Assembly: GCA_034435455.1 (NCBI GenBank)
Contig: DAOTXL010000025.1
Coordinates: 56,299-120,298, forward strand
Source of the DNA: DAOTXL01 sp034435455
Lineage (GTDB): Bacteria; Chloroflexota; Anaerolineae; JAAYZQ01
DNA length: 64,000 nt
Direction of reading: 5' to 3'
The position numbers and the translations under genes are program-made. Positions 24,950 through 32,761 of this stretch are shown piece by piece (the first letter of the stretch is position 1; every line of letters starts with the position of its first letter). The notes under the pieces were generated by a model that did not search any database, was not told the DNA's origin, and was given only the letters and a program-made list of their open reading frames with translations.

Positions 24950-25633
24950 TTACAGGTCGATCAGGCCGTGTCGCAGGGCTGTCACTACGGCGTGAGTCCG
25001 GTCGTTGGCCTGGAGCTTGGCGATGATGGTGCTGACGTAATTCTTGACCGTGCCCTCGCTCAGGTGCAGCCGGGCGCCGATCTCCTTGTTCGACAACCCC
25101 TCGGTCAGCAGGTGCAGAACCTCCTCTTCGCGGGGTGTCAAAGGCTCGATCTGTATCTCCACGGCTGGCGAGGCCGGGCGGGTTGGGACCTGGGCTGCCA
25201 GCCGCTGGAATTCGCCCAGCACCTTACGGGCTACCCCGGGATCGATCAACGATTCACCGCGCACGACCCCCTGGATGGCCTCCACCAGGGTCTCACCGCT
25301 GACATCTTTGAGCAGGTACCCTTTGGCTCCGGCCTTGATCCCCTCGAATACCAGATTATCGGCGTCGTAGGTGGTCAGGATGATGACCTGGGTTTTGGGC
25401 AGTATCTGGCAGATGCGGCGCGTGGCCGGAATGCCCCCCAGGTGTGGCATCTTCAGGTCCATGAGCACCACATCGGGATGCAGCGCAGTGGCCAGGGAAA
25501 CGGCCTCCTCGCCATCGCCAGCCTCCCCCACGATCTCGATGCCCGGTGTGTAGCGCAGGATCGTGGCCAGCCCCTGGCGCACGATCTGCTGGTCATCTAC
25601 GAGCAGCACGCGGATCGGCTCTGTCTCTTTCAT
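24950..25633 (-). CDS. NarL/LuxR-family response regulator
   Basis: A 227-residue two-component regulator. The receiver domain has the acidic pair D13-D14, phospho-acceptor D59 in VVLMDLKMP, the Thr in IILTTYD and Lys in GYLLKDV. The C-terminal DNA-binding helix-turn-helix reads LTPREEEVLHLLTEGLSNKEIGARLHLSEGTVKNYVSTI. The ATG at 25633 overlaps the histidine-kinase stop as ATGA, so kinase and regulator are coupled. Signal and target genes are not shown by the sequence. Confidence 0.93.
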   Translation of the reverse strand: MKETEPIRVLLVDDQQIVRQGLATILRYTPGIEIVGEAGDGEEAVSLATALHPDVVLMDLKMPHLGGIPATRRICQILPKTQVIILTTYDADNLVFEGIKAGAKGYLLKDVSGETLVEAIQGVVRGESLIDPGVARKVLGEFQRLAAQVPTRPASPAVEIQIEPLTPREEEVLHLLTEGLSNKEIGARLHLSEGTVKNYVSTIIAKLQANDRTHAVVTALRHGLIDL

Positions 25634-26880
25634 CTTTCCAGAGAACACCAGATCTCGGTGCCGCCGCCCGGCCGACTGTGGACCGCCAATGTCGCGCCGA
25701 CCAGGGCTGCCCGCTCACGCATCCCCGTCAGGCCGTAGCGTTCCGGGTCCACGGTGGCAGGGTCAAAGCCAACCCCATCGTCACGGATCACCAGGTCCAC
25801 CCGGTCGGTGCCGCAGGCCAGGTGCACCGTCACATTTTGGGCGGCGGCATGGCGCTCCACGTTGCTCAGGGCCTCTTCGGCAATGCGGTACATGGTTTGG
25901 GCCTCCTCGGCCGTCAGGTCGGCCTCCTGCCCGGAGACGCGGAGGCTGACCTGTACGCCGGTCCGCACCTGGAACGCCTGGAGTTCGTCCCGCAGCGCCC
26001 CGGCCAGGCCCAGGGTCTGCACCCGGTCGAGGCGGAGGGCCTGGATCGCCTGTCGGGACTCCTGCAGCCCCTGTCTGGCCAGGGCGGCCAGCTCGTCCAC
26101 CACCTTTTGGGCGGTGGCCGGATCGTGGGCCAACAGGGTACGCAGCGCTTCCAGTTGCAAGCTCAGGGCCGACAGGGAGTGGGCCAGCGTATCGTGCAAC
26201 TCACGGGCCAGGCGGTTGCGTTCGCGGCTGGTGGCCAGTTGCTCGATGGTGGCGGCGTGGTGACGCAGGCGCTGGTGGGCAGCTTCCAGTTCGGTGTGCT
26301 GCTGGCGCTCCCGCTCGGCCAGGACGCTGACCAGGAAGGGCATGGCGTACAGCAAGGCAATGCGGACCAGGGTCGAGGCCAGAAAGAGCCCCCGGTATTC
26401 ATCCCCGGTAGAGATCCAAAAGCCAAGGCCCAGGTGGATCGCCGCTGCCAGTGTGCTGCCCAACAGCGCCCCTCGCCGCCCATACCCCCACGCCAGCAGC
26501 ACCAGCGGAATGAGCAGAAAGAAGAAAGGCTCAAGGGAAGGGGTGGCTGTCAGTTGCTGGACGACGTCGGGCGGCAGCCCCATGCTGACCAGCTTCCAGG
26601 CCGGCCAGCCGACAAAGACATAGACCATCTCCAGGCTGGAAAAGACAAGCTGCAGGGCCAGCCCCAGGGCAAGAAAGTGACGGCCCAACCCCCGTTCCAG
26701 CCAGGGAGGCAGGAATAACAGTGCCAGTAACAGGGTGGGGGCGGCCCGCAGGAGGACACCCCAACGGGGCAGGCTGTGCAGCCCCAGCATGGCCACGGCG
26801 CTCAGCGTCAGAAAGGCGAGCTGGATGACCAGGATCAGGCGGAAGAGGCGCAGGGCCTCGCGTCGAGCCAGAGAATCCAT
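25630..26880 (-). CDS. NarL-type sensor histidine kinase (HisKA_3)
   Basis: A 416-residue membrane kinase. About six hydrophobic helices fill residues 10 to about 190. A coiled segment leads to the H-box RNRLARELHDTLAHSLSALS (phospho-His) and then the HATPase_c domain with EEALSNVERHAAA (N box), DDGVGF (G1) and GLTGMRERAALVGATL (G2). No periplasmic sensor domain is present, so the membrane helices themselves may sense the signal, as in LiaS/DesK-like kinases. The ATG at 26880 lies 6 bases after the -10 box, suggesting a leaderless transcript. Confidence 0.9.
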   Translation of the reverse strand: MDSLARREALRLFRLILVIQLAFLTLSAVAMLGLHSLPRWGVLLRAAPTLLLALLFLPPWLERGLGRHFLALGLALQLVFSSLEMVYVFVGWPAWKLVSMGLPPDVVQQLTATPSLEPFFFLLIPLVLLAWGYGRRGALLGSTLAAAIHLGLGFWISTGDEYRGLFLASTLVRIALLYAMPFLVSVLAERERQQHTELEAAHQRLRHHAATIEQLATSRERNRLARELHDTLAHSLSALSLQLEALRTLLAHDPATAQKVVDELAALARQGLQESRQAIQALRLDRVQTLGLAGALRDELQAFQVRTGVQVSLRVSGQEADLTAEEAQTMYRIAEEALSNVERHAAAQNVTVHLACGTDRVDLVIRDDGVGFDPATVDPERYGLTGMRERAALVGATLAVHSRPGGGTEIWCSLER

Positions 26881-26886
26881 ACCCTC

Positions 26887-26915
26887 AGTATACCGCCAAA
26901 GCTGCAGATTGCCAA
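26887..26915 (-). promoter_or_regulatory. Promoter of the two-component operon (probably leaderless)
   Basis: On the minus strand, TTGGCA (26915-26910), a 17-base spacer and TATACT (26892-26887). Only GAGGGT separates the -10 from the ATG at 26880. Confidence 0.72.
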
Positions 26916-26962
26916 ATCGCCCGGTGTGTCACCGCATCCTGTGGACAAGAGACCATCTTGCC

Positions 26963-28183
26963 TTACGGCGTCCAAGAGATGGCCCGCTCGCCGACCGAGT
27001 GATAATCCAGCGTCAGGCCGTCCAGCGCCGAACCGAACATGGGCTGTGGGTGGCTGCCATCGGCCCTCATGACCCAAATCTCCCATTTGCCGCTCCGGTC
27101 GGTCAAAAAGGCTAGAAAACGGCCGTCGGGCGACCAGGCGGCGGCGGCGCTGTGGCCGGGTTGACCGTCAGGCCTCGTCGGCGTGTCGGTCAGGCGCGTC
27201 AGGCGGCGACCGTCAGCGTCTATGGCATAAATCTCCCAGTGGTCGTGCTGGCGGCGAGTGAACGTGATCCGGCGTCCATCCGGCGACCAGACGGGGCTGG
27301 TGTCACGAGAGTCGTCGGTGAGGCAAGATGCCCCCTCCCCGTCCAGGGCCCGCACCGTCAGGCCATGCTCCCCCTGGTACACAACCTGCCGGCCATCTGG
27401 CGACCAGTCCGGCGCCAGGCTGATGAGGTCGCTAGGTGGTTCGCGGAAGCCCCTGCCGTCTACTCCGACCAGGCCTAATCGCCAATGGGGCCTGGCTGGG
27501 ATGGTAAAGCAAAAGCCCCAGAAACACTGTTCCTCCTCTTCCAGGCGGCCACCATGCTGCCGCGAGAACAGGATCTCGCGGCCATCGGGCGACCAGGAGG
27601 GCCAGCGGGCCTGGCTCCAGTCGAACACGCGCCATTCCCGGCCGGTGGTCACATCCACCACCCACACACCGCGCGGCTCGCGCCAGCGGGTGAAGGCGAT
27701 TTGACCACCGTCGGGCGACCAGGCCGGGTCCACGCCGTCGGTGAGGCGGCGCAGGTCGGTGCCATCGGCTTTGATGAGGTAAAAGTCGCCGCCGATGGTC
27801 GTCTGGAAAAGCAGCTTGCCGCTGAATTGGGATGTGGCCGTTGGCCGGGGCTTGACGGCCCTGGGCCTGGCGGCAGCAGTGGTGGTCGCGGTGGCCGTCG
27901 GCTGGGGCGGGGGGGGCAGAGGCGTGGTTGAGGGTTCCACGGTGGTGGTGGCCGTGGGCGTTGTCGTGGGGGATGGGCTGGCAGTGACGGGGTGCAGGGT
28001 CGGCGAGGCAGGTTTTGCTTCCGCCACAACTTGAGTCGGCGTAGGGGTGGGCAGGGGGATGGCCGTCATGGTCGGTGCTGCGGTGGCCGATTGACTCAAC
28101 CGAGGGCCGCAGCCGGTCAGGGTCAGCAGGGCGAGGATGAAGAGAACTTTTTTCATGGGCGTGGGCCTGATCATTTCATTCAT
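26963..28183 (-). CDS. PD40/TolB-like beta-propeller lipoprotein
   Basis: A 406-residue secreted lipoprotein. The N terminus has MKKVLFILALLTLTGC with a lipobox, then a long Thr/Pro-rich low-complexity linker (about 30-130). A propeller follows, with repeated WSPDG blades: DPAWSPDGGQIAFTR, WPSWSPDGREILFSR, APDWSPDGRQVVY, SPVWSPDGRRITFTR, AAWSPDGRFLAFLT. The start may be ATG 28183, overlapping the upstream permease by 8 bases (coupled), or ATG 28156, which gives a more compact signal peptide. It is last in the efflux operon, so it may be an extracytoplasmic partner or stress sensor for it. No ligand can be assigned. Confidence 0.8.
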   Translation of the reverse strand: MNEMIRPTPMKKVLFILALLTLTGCGPRLSQSATAAPTMTAIPLPTPTPTQVVAEAKPASPTLHPVTASPSPTTTPTATTTVEPSTTPLPPPPQPTATATTTAAARPRAVKPRPTATSQFSGKLLFQTTIGGDFYLIKADGTDLRRLTDGVDPAWSPDGGQIAFTRWREPRGVWVVDVTTGREWRVFDWSQARWPSWSPDGREILFSRQHGGRLEEEEQCFWGFCFTIPARPHWRLGLVGVDGRGFREPPSDLISLAPDWSPDGRQVVYQGEHGLTVRALDGEGASCLTDDSRDTSPVWSPDGRRITFTRRQHDHWEIYAIDADGRRLTRLTDTPTRPDGQPGHSAAAAWSPDGRFLAFLTDRSGKWEIWVMRADGSHPQPMFGSALDGLTLDYHSVGERAISWTP

Positions 28184-29396
28184 AGCGCAGCGCTTCGATG
28201 GGCCGCAGGTTGGCAGCCCGCATGGCGGGGTAGACACCGAACACCAGACCCACGGCGCTGGCCACCCCGGCGGCCAGCGCCAGGATGCTGGCTGTGACTC
28301 TCGTCGTCAGGTCGGGCGACAGGTTGCCGATGAGGTTTGCGCCACTGACGCCCAGAGCGATGCCCAGTACCCCCCCCACAAAGCTCAAGGCGATGGCTTC
28401 CAGCAGAAATTGCAGCAGAATGTCGCGTTTGGTAGCGCCTACCGCTTTGCGGATGCCCACCTCACGGGTCCGTTCGGTGACGCTGACAAGCATGATGTTC
28501 ATGATCCCGATGCCACCCACCAACAGGCTGATACCGGCAATAGCCCCCAAAAAGATGGTCAGGATGCCGGTGATCTGGCTGGCGATATCCAGGATCGCCT
28601 GCTGGCTCGTGACCTGAAAGTCATCGGCGTCGTCGGTGGCCAGGTCATGTCGTTCGCGGAGGATCTGGCGAATCTGCCCGATGGCGGCGTCTACCTGGGT
28701 CTCGCTGATGGCGCTGACATAGATGGTGGCCACCGGATGCTCGCCCGACAGGGTGCGCTGCGTGAAAAGGCGCGCCTGGGCGGTGGTCAGTGGGACAAAG
28801 ATGGCATTGTCGTCGGCCCCAAAGCCACCCTGCTCCTTCAGTACGCCCACCACTTCGAAGCGAGTGCCATCAATCAAGAGGGTCTGGCCCACCGGATACT
28901 CGCCCTCATCGAACAGGTCACTGTACGCCTGCCAGCCTAACACGGCTACCTGCGTCTGCCCGGCCAGGTCGGCTTCGGTCAAAAAGCCGCCGGCCACCAG
29001 GTCGAGGCTGCGGACCACTTTATACTGGCTGTTGGTACCGCTGATGGTCAGGTTCGCCGCCTTATCGTTGTGGGTGACCCGCCGTTGGCCCTGCATCACC
29101 GGGGCCACGCCCGCGAGCGCCGGGGTATTCCAGGGATCGGCCAGAGCCTGAGCATCTTCGTCAGTCAGGTGGGCAGGTGCCGCTGTATCTTGTGATTGAT
29201 AGGGAGTGATGAACAACAGGTTAGAGCCGATGCTCTGGATCTGGCTGTTGATGCTGGCTTCGACGCCCTGGCCGATGGACAGCAGGGCGACGACCGAAGC
29301 CACGCCGATGATGATGCCCAACATGGTCAGCGCCGCCCGCATTTTGTTGGTGGTCAGGCCCGTGGCGGCGGTGCGCAAACTTTCGTAAAGGCTCAT
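28176..29396 (-). CDS. MacB/FtsX-type ABC transporter permease
   Basis: A 406-residue permease with the MacB topology: TM1 near LTMLGIIIGVASVVALLSIG, a large extracytoplasmic MacB_PCD domain, then three C-terminal TMs (GAIAGISLLVGGIGIMNIML; the helix after KRDILLQFLLEA; the final one ending YPAMRAANLRPIEALRYE). The ERTREVGIRKAVGAT loop is the coupling signature. It pairs with the ATPase 22 bases upstream and the HlyD-like adaptor to form a mechanotransmission-type exporter or lipoprotein/peptide efflux pump. Confidence 0.92.
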   Translation of the reverse strand: MSLYESLRTAATGLTTNKMRAALTMLGIIIGVASVVALLSIGQGVEASINSQIQSIGSNLLFITPYQSQDTAAPAHLTDEDAQALADPWNTPALAGVAPVMQGQRRVTHNDKAANLTISGTNSQYKVVRSLDLVAGGFLTEADLAGQTQVAVLGWQAYSDLFDEGEYPVGQTLLIDGTRFEVVGVLKEQGGFGADDNAIFVPLTTAQARLFTQRTLSGEHPVATIYVSAISETQVDAAIGQIRQILRERHDLATDDADDFQVTSQQAILDIASQITGILTIFLGAIAGISLLVGGIGIMNIMLVSVTERTREVGIRKAVGATKRDILLQFLLEAIALSFVGGVLGIALGVSGANLIGNLSPDLTTRVTASILALAAGVASAVGLVFGVYPAMRAANLRPIEALRYE

Positions 29397-29418
29397 AGTT
29401 GCTCCCTTGTTTTACGCC

Positions 29419-30093
29419 TTACAGCGCTTCATCCCTCTCGATCAGCCCGTCCCGGATGTGCACGATCCGCTGGCTGTATCGGGCGATTTCGGCGTCATGG
29501 GTGACAAAGATGATGGTGATGCCCCGCTCGTTGAGTTGCTGAAAGATGTTCAAGACCTCCTTGCCCGATCGGGTATCCAGATTGCCTGTCGGTTCGTCGG
29601 CCATGATGATGCTCGGTCCGGTCACCAGGGCGCGGGCGATGGCCACCCGCTGCTGCTCCCCACCCGACAGCTCGTCAGGCCGATGGCCCAGCCGGTCGCC
29701 CAGGCCTACTGCCTCCAGCGCTGCTCTGGCCCGTTCGTGGCGCTCACGGACACCGACTCCGGCGTACAGCAAAGGCAGCTCCACCTGACGCAGGGCCGTG
29801 GTGCGGGGCAACAGGTTGAAGGTCTGAAAGACAAAGCCGATCTCCTGGTTGCGAACGCGAGCCAGTTGGGTATCGCTCAGATGGCTCACATCCCGACCGT
29901 GCAGGTGATAAGCCCCCGAGGTCGGCGAATCCAGGCAGCCGAGCACATTCATCAGCGTGGATTTGCCGCTACCGGATGGTCCCATAATGCTCAAGAACTC
30001 CCCTTCCGCAACCTCGAGCGAGACCCCCCGCAGGGCATGGACCTGGATCTGGCCCATGCGGTAGACTTTGGTTACCTCTTTCAGGTGGATCAT
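29419..30093 (-). CDS. LolD/MacB-type ABC transporter ATPase
   Basis: A 224-residue ATPase with Walker A GPSGSGKST, Q-loop FQTFNLLP, signature LSGGEQQRVA, Walker B IIMADEPTGNLD and an H-loop in IIFVTHDAE. The TGNLD form marks the MacB/LolD/FtsE group. The ATG at 30093 overlaps the adaptor stop as ATGA. It energises the downstream permease. Confidence 0.95.
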   Translation of the reverse strand: MIHLKEVTKVYRMGQIQVHALRGVSLEVAEGEFLSIMGPSGSGKSTLMNVLGCLDSPTSGAYHLHGRDVSHLSDTQLARVRNQEIGFVFQTFNLLPRTTALRQVELPLLYAGVGVRERHERARAALEAVGLGDRLGHRPDELSGGEQQRVAIARALVTGPSIIMADEPTGNLDTRSGKEVLNIFQQLNERGITIIFVTHDAEIARYSQRIVHIRDGLIERDEAL

Positions 30094-31658
30094 TGGCCGC
30101 CTCCGCTCCGGAAACCGCCAAAGGGACCGCCAAAGCCGTTGGACTCCTGGCTTTGTGACGGCAGTTGGGGCAGGATCACCCGGTCGCCTTCGTTCAGCCC
30201 CTCCACAACCTGGGTCATGTTCCTGTCCCGCAGGCCGATGCGGACCTCAACGCGCTGGCTTGCGCCGCCGACCGTCTGGCGGGTGACATAGTACCGGCCG
30301 ACGGCCCGATCAGCTTCGATGGCCCGGTTGGGCACGAGGAGGGCGTTGTCGGCATGAGCGACGACAATGTCCACATTGGCGGTCATGCCCAGGCGGATCG
30401 GCAGGGTTCCAGGATCGAAGCGGATCTCTACCGGGTAGGCCACTGCGCCGCTCACGCTCGTGGCCGAGGGGGCGATGTAGATCACCGTCCCGGTGATCCT
30501 TTCCCCCTTCAGGGCGTCGAAGGAGAGGTAGGCTGTCTGCCCCTCGGCCAGCCGGGCGACGTCCACTTCGTCCACCTTTACGTCCAGGAACAGGTCTGTG
30601 GTGGCGGCCAGGATGATCGCCGGCGCACCGGGCGACGCCCATTCCCCCTGGTTGATGTTTACGCTCAGAACCGTTCCGGCAAAGGGAGCGGTAAGGACCG
30701 CATTTTTGAGTTGATCCTGAGCCTGGGCCAGGGCTACGGTAGCCTGCTCTACCTGGGCCTGGTAGACGGCGATCATCTCGGCCTGGGGCTGGGCCTGCAG
30801 GGCGGCCAGTTGAGCTTCGGCCTGGGCCACCTGGGCGGCAGCAGTGGTCAGGTCGCTCGCCGTGGGCTGCTTCAGCAGGGTGGCCAGTTGGGCTCGCGCC
30901 TGGGCCACCTGGGCGGCGGCAGCAGCCAGGTCGCTGGCGGTGGGGCGGCGGGCCAGGGAGTCATAGTTGGCCTGGGCCTGTTCCAGAGTGATGGTGGCGT
31001 TTTGCAGGTTCAGCGATTCTGGGCGCATGGCCACGTCAGGCTGATCCTTGATGCGGTCGTAGGCTGCCTGGGCCTGGCGCAGCGTCGCTTTGGCGCTGTC
31101 CAGTTGGGCTTTGGCCGTGGCCAACTCGGCGGCGGTGGGCCCGGCCTTGACCTTGTCATAGTTGGCCTGGGCACTTTCGAGGGCGGCCCGGGCCGAAGCC
31201 AGCTCCTCGGCACCTGGCCCCTGTCGCACCCTGTCATAAGCCGCGCGGGCGCTTTCAAGGGCAGCCTGGGCCGAGGCCAGTTCCTCGGCACTGGCCGGCT
31301 GCCGGGCCTGGGCCAGTTGGGCCTGCGCTGTCTTGAGCGCGGCCTGGGCGGAGGCGACCTGCCACTCCAGCGAGGCCGTATCCAGTCGGGCGAGGGGGTC
31401 GCCGGCCTGGACCTGCTGCCCTTCTTTGACCAACACCTCAACGATCTGACCACTCATCGCGAAGGCCAGCGTGGCCTGCTGTCGGGCGACGACGTTGCCC
31501 GTGGCTCCCACGCTCTCCTCAATGCTGCCCCGCGTCACCTCGGCGGTGAGGGTGGGGGTCTGCGCGGTAGCAGGCTGGCTCTGCCACCTTTGCGTCAGAA
31601 AAAAAACCGCCACCAGGATCAGGGCCAAAAAAGCGATGCCTGCAACTTTTTTGTTCAT
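30090..31658 (-). CDS. HlyD/MacA-type periplasmic adaptor with long repeated coiled coil
   Basis: A 522-residue membrane-fusion protein. An N-terminal membrane anchor (IAFLALILVAVFFLTQ) is followed by a lipoyl half-motif (GQIVEVLVKEGQQVQAGDPL), a very long Ala/Gln-rich hairpin, the second lipoyl half (APFAGTVLSVNINQGE), and beta-barrel and membrane-proximal domains. The hairpin contains 26-residue repeats: three starting AEELASA-like (about 31290-31057) and two starting TASDL (about 30945-30790). The C terminus is Gly/Phe-rich. The ATG follows AGAGAGGTGG. It is first in the adaptor-ATPase-permease-propeller operon. A palindrome lies in the leader at 31686-31714. Confidence 0.92.
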   Translation of the reverse strand: MNKKVAGIAFLALILVAVFFLTQRWQSQPATAQTPTLTAEVTRGSIEESVGATGNVVARQQATLAFAMSGQIVEVLVKEGQQVQAGDPLARLDTASLEWQVASAQAALKTAQAQLAQARQPASAEELASAQAALESARAAYDRVRQGPGAEELASARAALESAQANYDKVKAGPTAAELATAKAQLDSAKATLRQAQAAYDRIKDQPDVAMRPESLNLQNATITLEQAQANYDSLARRPTASDLAAAAAQVAQARAQLATLLKQPTASDLTTAAAQVAQAEAQLAALQAQPQAEMIAVYQAQVEQATVALAQAQDQLKNAVLTAPFAGTVLSVNINQGEWASPGAPAIILAATTDLFLDVKVDEVDVARLAEGQTAYLSFDALKGERITGTVIYIAPSATSVSGAVAYPVEIRFDPGTLPIRLGMTANVDIVVAHADNALLVPNRAIEADRAVGRYYVTRQTVGGASQRVEVRIGLRDRNMTQVVEGLNEGDRVILPQLPSQSQESNGFGGPFGGFRSGGGQ

Positions 31659-31685
31659 CTTTCCACCTCTCTCGAAAATGATGGA

Positions 31686-31714
31686 CCAGCCGGCCTGTTT
31701 CAGGCCAGTGCTGG
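31686..31714. promoter_or_regulatory. Palindrome upstream of the efflux operon
   Basis: GGCCTG-TTT-CAGGCC (31692-31706, perfect), flanked by CCAGC (31686-31690) and GCTGG (31710-31714). It lies between a TAAAAT hexamer (31724-31719 on the minus strand) and the adaptor start, so it is a candidate operator or leader hairpin. No good -35 box accompanies that -10. Confidence 0.45.
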
Positions 31715-31797
31715 CTCCATTTTAGCAGAAGGTCAGCGTGGCTCCCAGTGCTGGTGGTCATTTCTCAGCCCATGACGAAAGTCATTTCCTGAGCGGC

Positions 31798-31826
31798 TTG
31801 GCGGTTTGACCAAGATGAGGTATAAT
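31798..31826 (+). promoter_or_regulatory. Promoter of the nitroreductase-glycosidase pair
   Basis: TTGGCG (31798-31803), a 17-base spacer and a perfect TATAAT (31821-31826), 60 bases before the ATG at 31887. Confidence 0.7.
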
Positions 31827-31886
31827 CTTCAGAGAACAGGGCCTGTCGGCAGACCGGCTATCTTCAAAAAGAACAAGAGGTTGACC

Positions 31887-32753
31887 ATGCATTTAGGCAA
31901 ACCCATCACCGAAGTCATTGAACAACGGTTTTCTTGCCGTACCTATCGAGATCTCCCCATCGCCGACGAGGCACGGCAGGCGTTGGAGGCGTTTTTGCGC
32001 TCACTCGAAAGCGGGCCGTTCGGGGCAGCCACCCGCTTCAAGCTCGTCGCCGCGACCGAACAGGACCGGAACGCCTTGCGCGGACTGGGCACCTACGGCT
32101 TTATCCGGGGGGCCACCGGTTTTATCCTGGGCGCGGTGGGAGGCGGAGACAGAAACCTGGAGGATTTCGGCTATTGCCTGGAGGAGGCCGTCCTCTACGC
32201 CACCGCCCTGGGATTGGGTACCTGCTGGCTGGGCGGCACCTTCCGCAAGAGCGGCTTTGCCGCCAGGATGGACCTCCGCGAGGAGGAGGTCATGCCGTGC
32301 GTGGTCGCCGTGGGGTACGTGGCCGACCGCCCCAGTGTGGTGGACCGGCTCGTCCGTCGCAGCGCCAGGGGGGACAACCGGCTGCCGTGGGAAAAGCTGT
32401 TCTTCGACGGGCGGTTCGGCCGACCCCTTTCCCCCGAAGCCGCCGGTGACTATGCCCGGCCGCTGGAGATGGTCCGCCTGGGCCCTTCGGCCTCCAACAA
32501 GCAACCATGGCGGGTGGTCAGGGGCGACCGGGCCTGGCATTTCTACCTGCAGCGCACGCCGGGCTACCTGCAGGGGCTGGATGGGCGCTTTGTCGTCGCC
32601 GACCTGCAGCGGGTGGACCTGGGCATCGCCCTGTGCCACTTTGAACTGACGGCCCGCGAGGCCGGGCTGGCCAGGTGTTGGGCGCTCGCCGGGCCGGACC
32701 TGGAACTGCCCGACGACCTGACCGCCTACACGGCGAGCTGGATCGAGGAATAG
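31887..32753 (+). CDS. Nitroreductase-family protein
   Basis: A 288-residue flavin-dependent nitroreductase-fold protein of the two-lobed (tandem) type. It starts GKPITEVIEQRFSCRTYRDLPI, the FMN-phosphate Arg/Ser region, has EEAVLYATALGLGTCWLGGTF in the middle (the family's GLGTCW motif), and GPSASNKQPWRVV near residue 205, which is the typical FMN/partner contact. The ATG at 31887 follows AAGAGG. FMN-dependent reduction of an unknown substrate is likely; no partner is encoded nearby. The glycosidase-like gene follows after 8 bases. Confidence 0.85.
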   Translation: MHLGKPITEVIEQRFSCRTYRDLPIADEARQALEAFLRSLESGPFGAATRFKLVAATEQDRNALRGLGTYGFIRGATGFILGAVGGGDRNLEDFGYCLEEAVLYATALGLGTCWLGGTFRKSGFAARMDLREEEVMPCVVAVGYVADRPSVVDRLVRRSARGDNRLPWEKLFFDGRFGRPLSPEAAGDYARPLEMVRLGPSASNKQPWRVVRGDRAWHFYLQRTPGYLQGLDGRFVVADLQRVDLGIALCHFELTAREAGLARCWALAGPDLELPDDLTAYTASWIEE

Positions 32754-32761
32754 GGGATGAA

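Noticed and set aside
26939..26947. DnaA box (TGTGGACAA) near the kinase promoter
   Set aside because: One mismatch and a single copy; no cluster of boxes or AT-rich unwinding region is nearby.
30165..31775. 536-codon plus-strand frame opposite the efflux adaptor
   Set aside because: Its repeats are the antisense image of the adaptor's Ala/Gln hairpin; no start signal or domain is seen.
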